From: Nemertoderma westbladi
Lineage: Eukaryota; Xenacoelomorpha; Nemertodermatida; Nemertodermatidae
Direction of reading: 5' to 3'
Length of the DNA: 37,147 nucleotides
Assembly (NCBI GenBank): GCA_032718475.1
Contig: JAUCBJ010002148.1
Coordinates: forward strand, 1-37,147
Under the pieces are notes generated by a model. That model was not told the origin of the DNA. It saw only the letters and a list, made by a program, of their open reading frames with translations, and did not search any database. Both the position numbers and the translations under genes were made by a program. Of the stretch, positions 36,676 to 37,147 are shown piece after piece (position 1 is the stretch's first letter; every line of letters starts with the position of its first letter).

Positions 36676-37147
36676 ATGTCAAACACAGCCAAAGACAAGC
36701 GGAAATCTAAATCCGGCCATGTTCCCAGCATTTCGCAATCCCCTGGCGTGGCGTTTGGCCAGCCTGCAACTCGAAGTTCTGGGAAAATTGACCTCTCTAA
36801 ACTGTTTAACTGCGATGGTTGTTCAGCGCTTTTCATTGACAAAGCAGCTTTCAATAATCATGCTGCCCAATGCGATTTAGGTGATCATTCTAGTGATGGG
36901 AATGTTTCGGTGGAAAGTCTGTGTCCACATTGTGCCAAGGCAGTCCTTGGGAAAGATTGCCTGGGGTGTGACTGCTGTGGGTCTTGGATACACACGGCAT
37001 GCCTCGGCTTGGTCAAATCAGATATTCCCATTCTCACCAAGAGTAAAAACTGTAAAATAGTGTGCAACACATGCGAATTGCGTGGCAGTTTTACCATCGG
37101 GGAACCTAATGCTAATCCGGCAGCTGTTACTACGGAAACACTAATGG
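36676..37147 (+). CDS. PHD-finger ORF, probably LINE ORF1, running off the right edge
   Basis: An ATG at 36676 opens at least 157 codons without a stop to the window end. After a basic, Ser-rich N-terminus comes a knuckle-like CDGCSALFIDKAAFNNHAAQC. Then CPHC ... CDCCGSWIHTACLGL ... CNTC, a C4HC3 PHD finger, lies at about residues 80-132. Short PHD-bearing proteins of this layout are common as ORF1 of CR1-like LINEs. It is antisense to E-Syt and would lie in an E-Syt intron if that gene continues. A cellular PHD gene remains possible because the C-terminal part is not seen. Confidence 0.6.
   Translation, partial: MSNTAKDKRKSKSGHVPSISQSPGVAFGQPATRSSGKIDLSKLFNCDGCSALFIDKAAFNNHAAQCDLGDHSSDGNVSVESLCPHCAKAVLGKDCLGCDCCGSWIHTACLGLVKSDIPILTKSKNCKIVCNTCELRGSFTIGEPNANPAAVTTETLM

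Overview
This window is nuclear DNA from an invertebrate animal; I cannot fix the phylum. The evidence is a multi-exon gene with GT-AG introns, animal gene families (extended synaptotagmin, a TIF1/TRIM33-type regulator, peroxin-13), short GC-rich exons in AT-rich introns, and a dense load of RTE-like, CR1-like and Gypsy retroelements, tRNA-derived SINEs and small foldback elements. All coordinates, splice sites and identities below were read by eye.

Layout. 1-9.7 kb is a transposon graveyard. It holds three broken copies (A, B, C) of one RTE-like LINE, a Gypsy integrase remnant whose two halves lie on opposite strands, and a possible lone minus-strand exon. 9.8-12.7 kb (minus) is a complete single-exon TIF1/TRIM33-like gene (RING, two B-boxes, coiled coil, PHD, bromodomain), with its last 15 codons and stop tandemly duplicated. 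13.4-21.5 kb is a second transposon block: several foldback/MITE-like elements, and a decayed CR1-like LINE split by a fourth RTE-like copy (D) whose 939-codon ORF is intact although the element is 5'-truncated. 22-23.1 kb holds two SINE-like sequences.

24.0-36.5 kb (minus) is the 3' half of an extended synaptotagmin (E-Syt) gene: eight exons whose phases all agree, encoding the last 458 residues (second half of C2A, C2B, C2C). Its upstream SMP and membrane exons lie beyond the right edge. The 8.5-kb intron between exons 3 and 4 contains a 3.5-kb array of a ~41-bp satellite and a complete intronless PEX13 gene on the same strand. The intron after exon 4 is about 92% made of 26 tandem copies of a 41-bp unit that is a duplicate of the exon-4/intron junction, so 26 perfect GTAAGT donors follow the real one. 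Two ~235-bp MITE copies in opposite orientation flank exons 4-7. At the right edge a plus-strand ORF with a C2H2-like knuckle and a PHD finger, probably a LINE ORF1, runs off the window.

The most interesting signals are the self-derived splice-donor minisatellite, the inverted MITE pair bracketing an in-frame 774-nt exon block, PEX13 nested in an E-Syt intron, and a 15-base core (GTAACCTGCTCCTTT) shared by otherwise different foldback elements.
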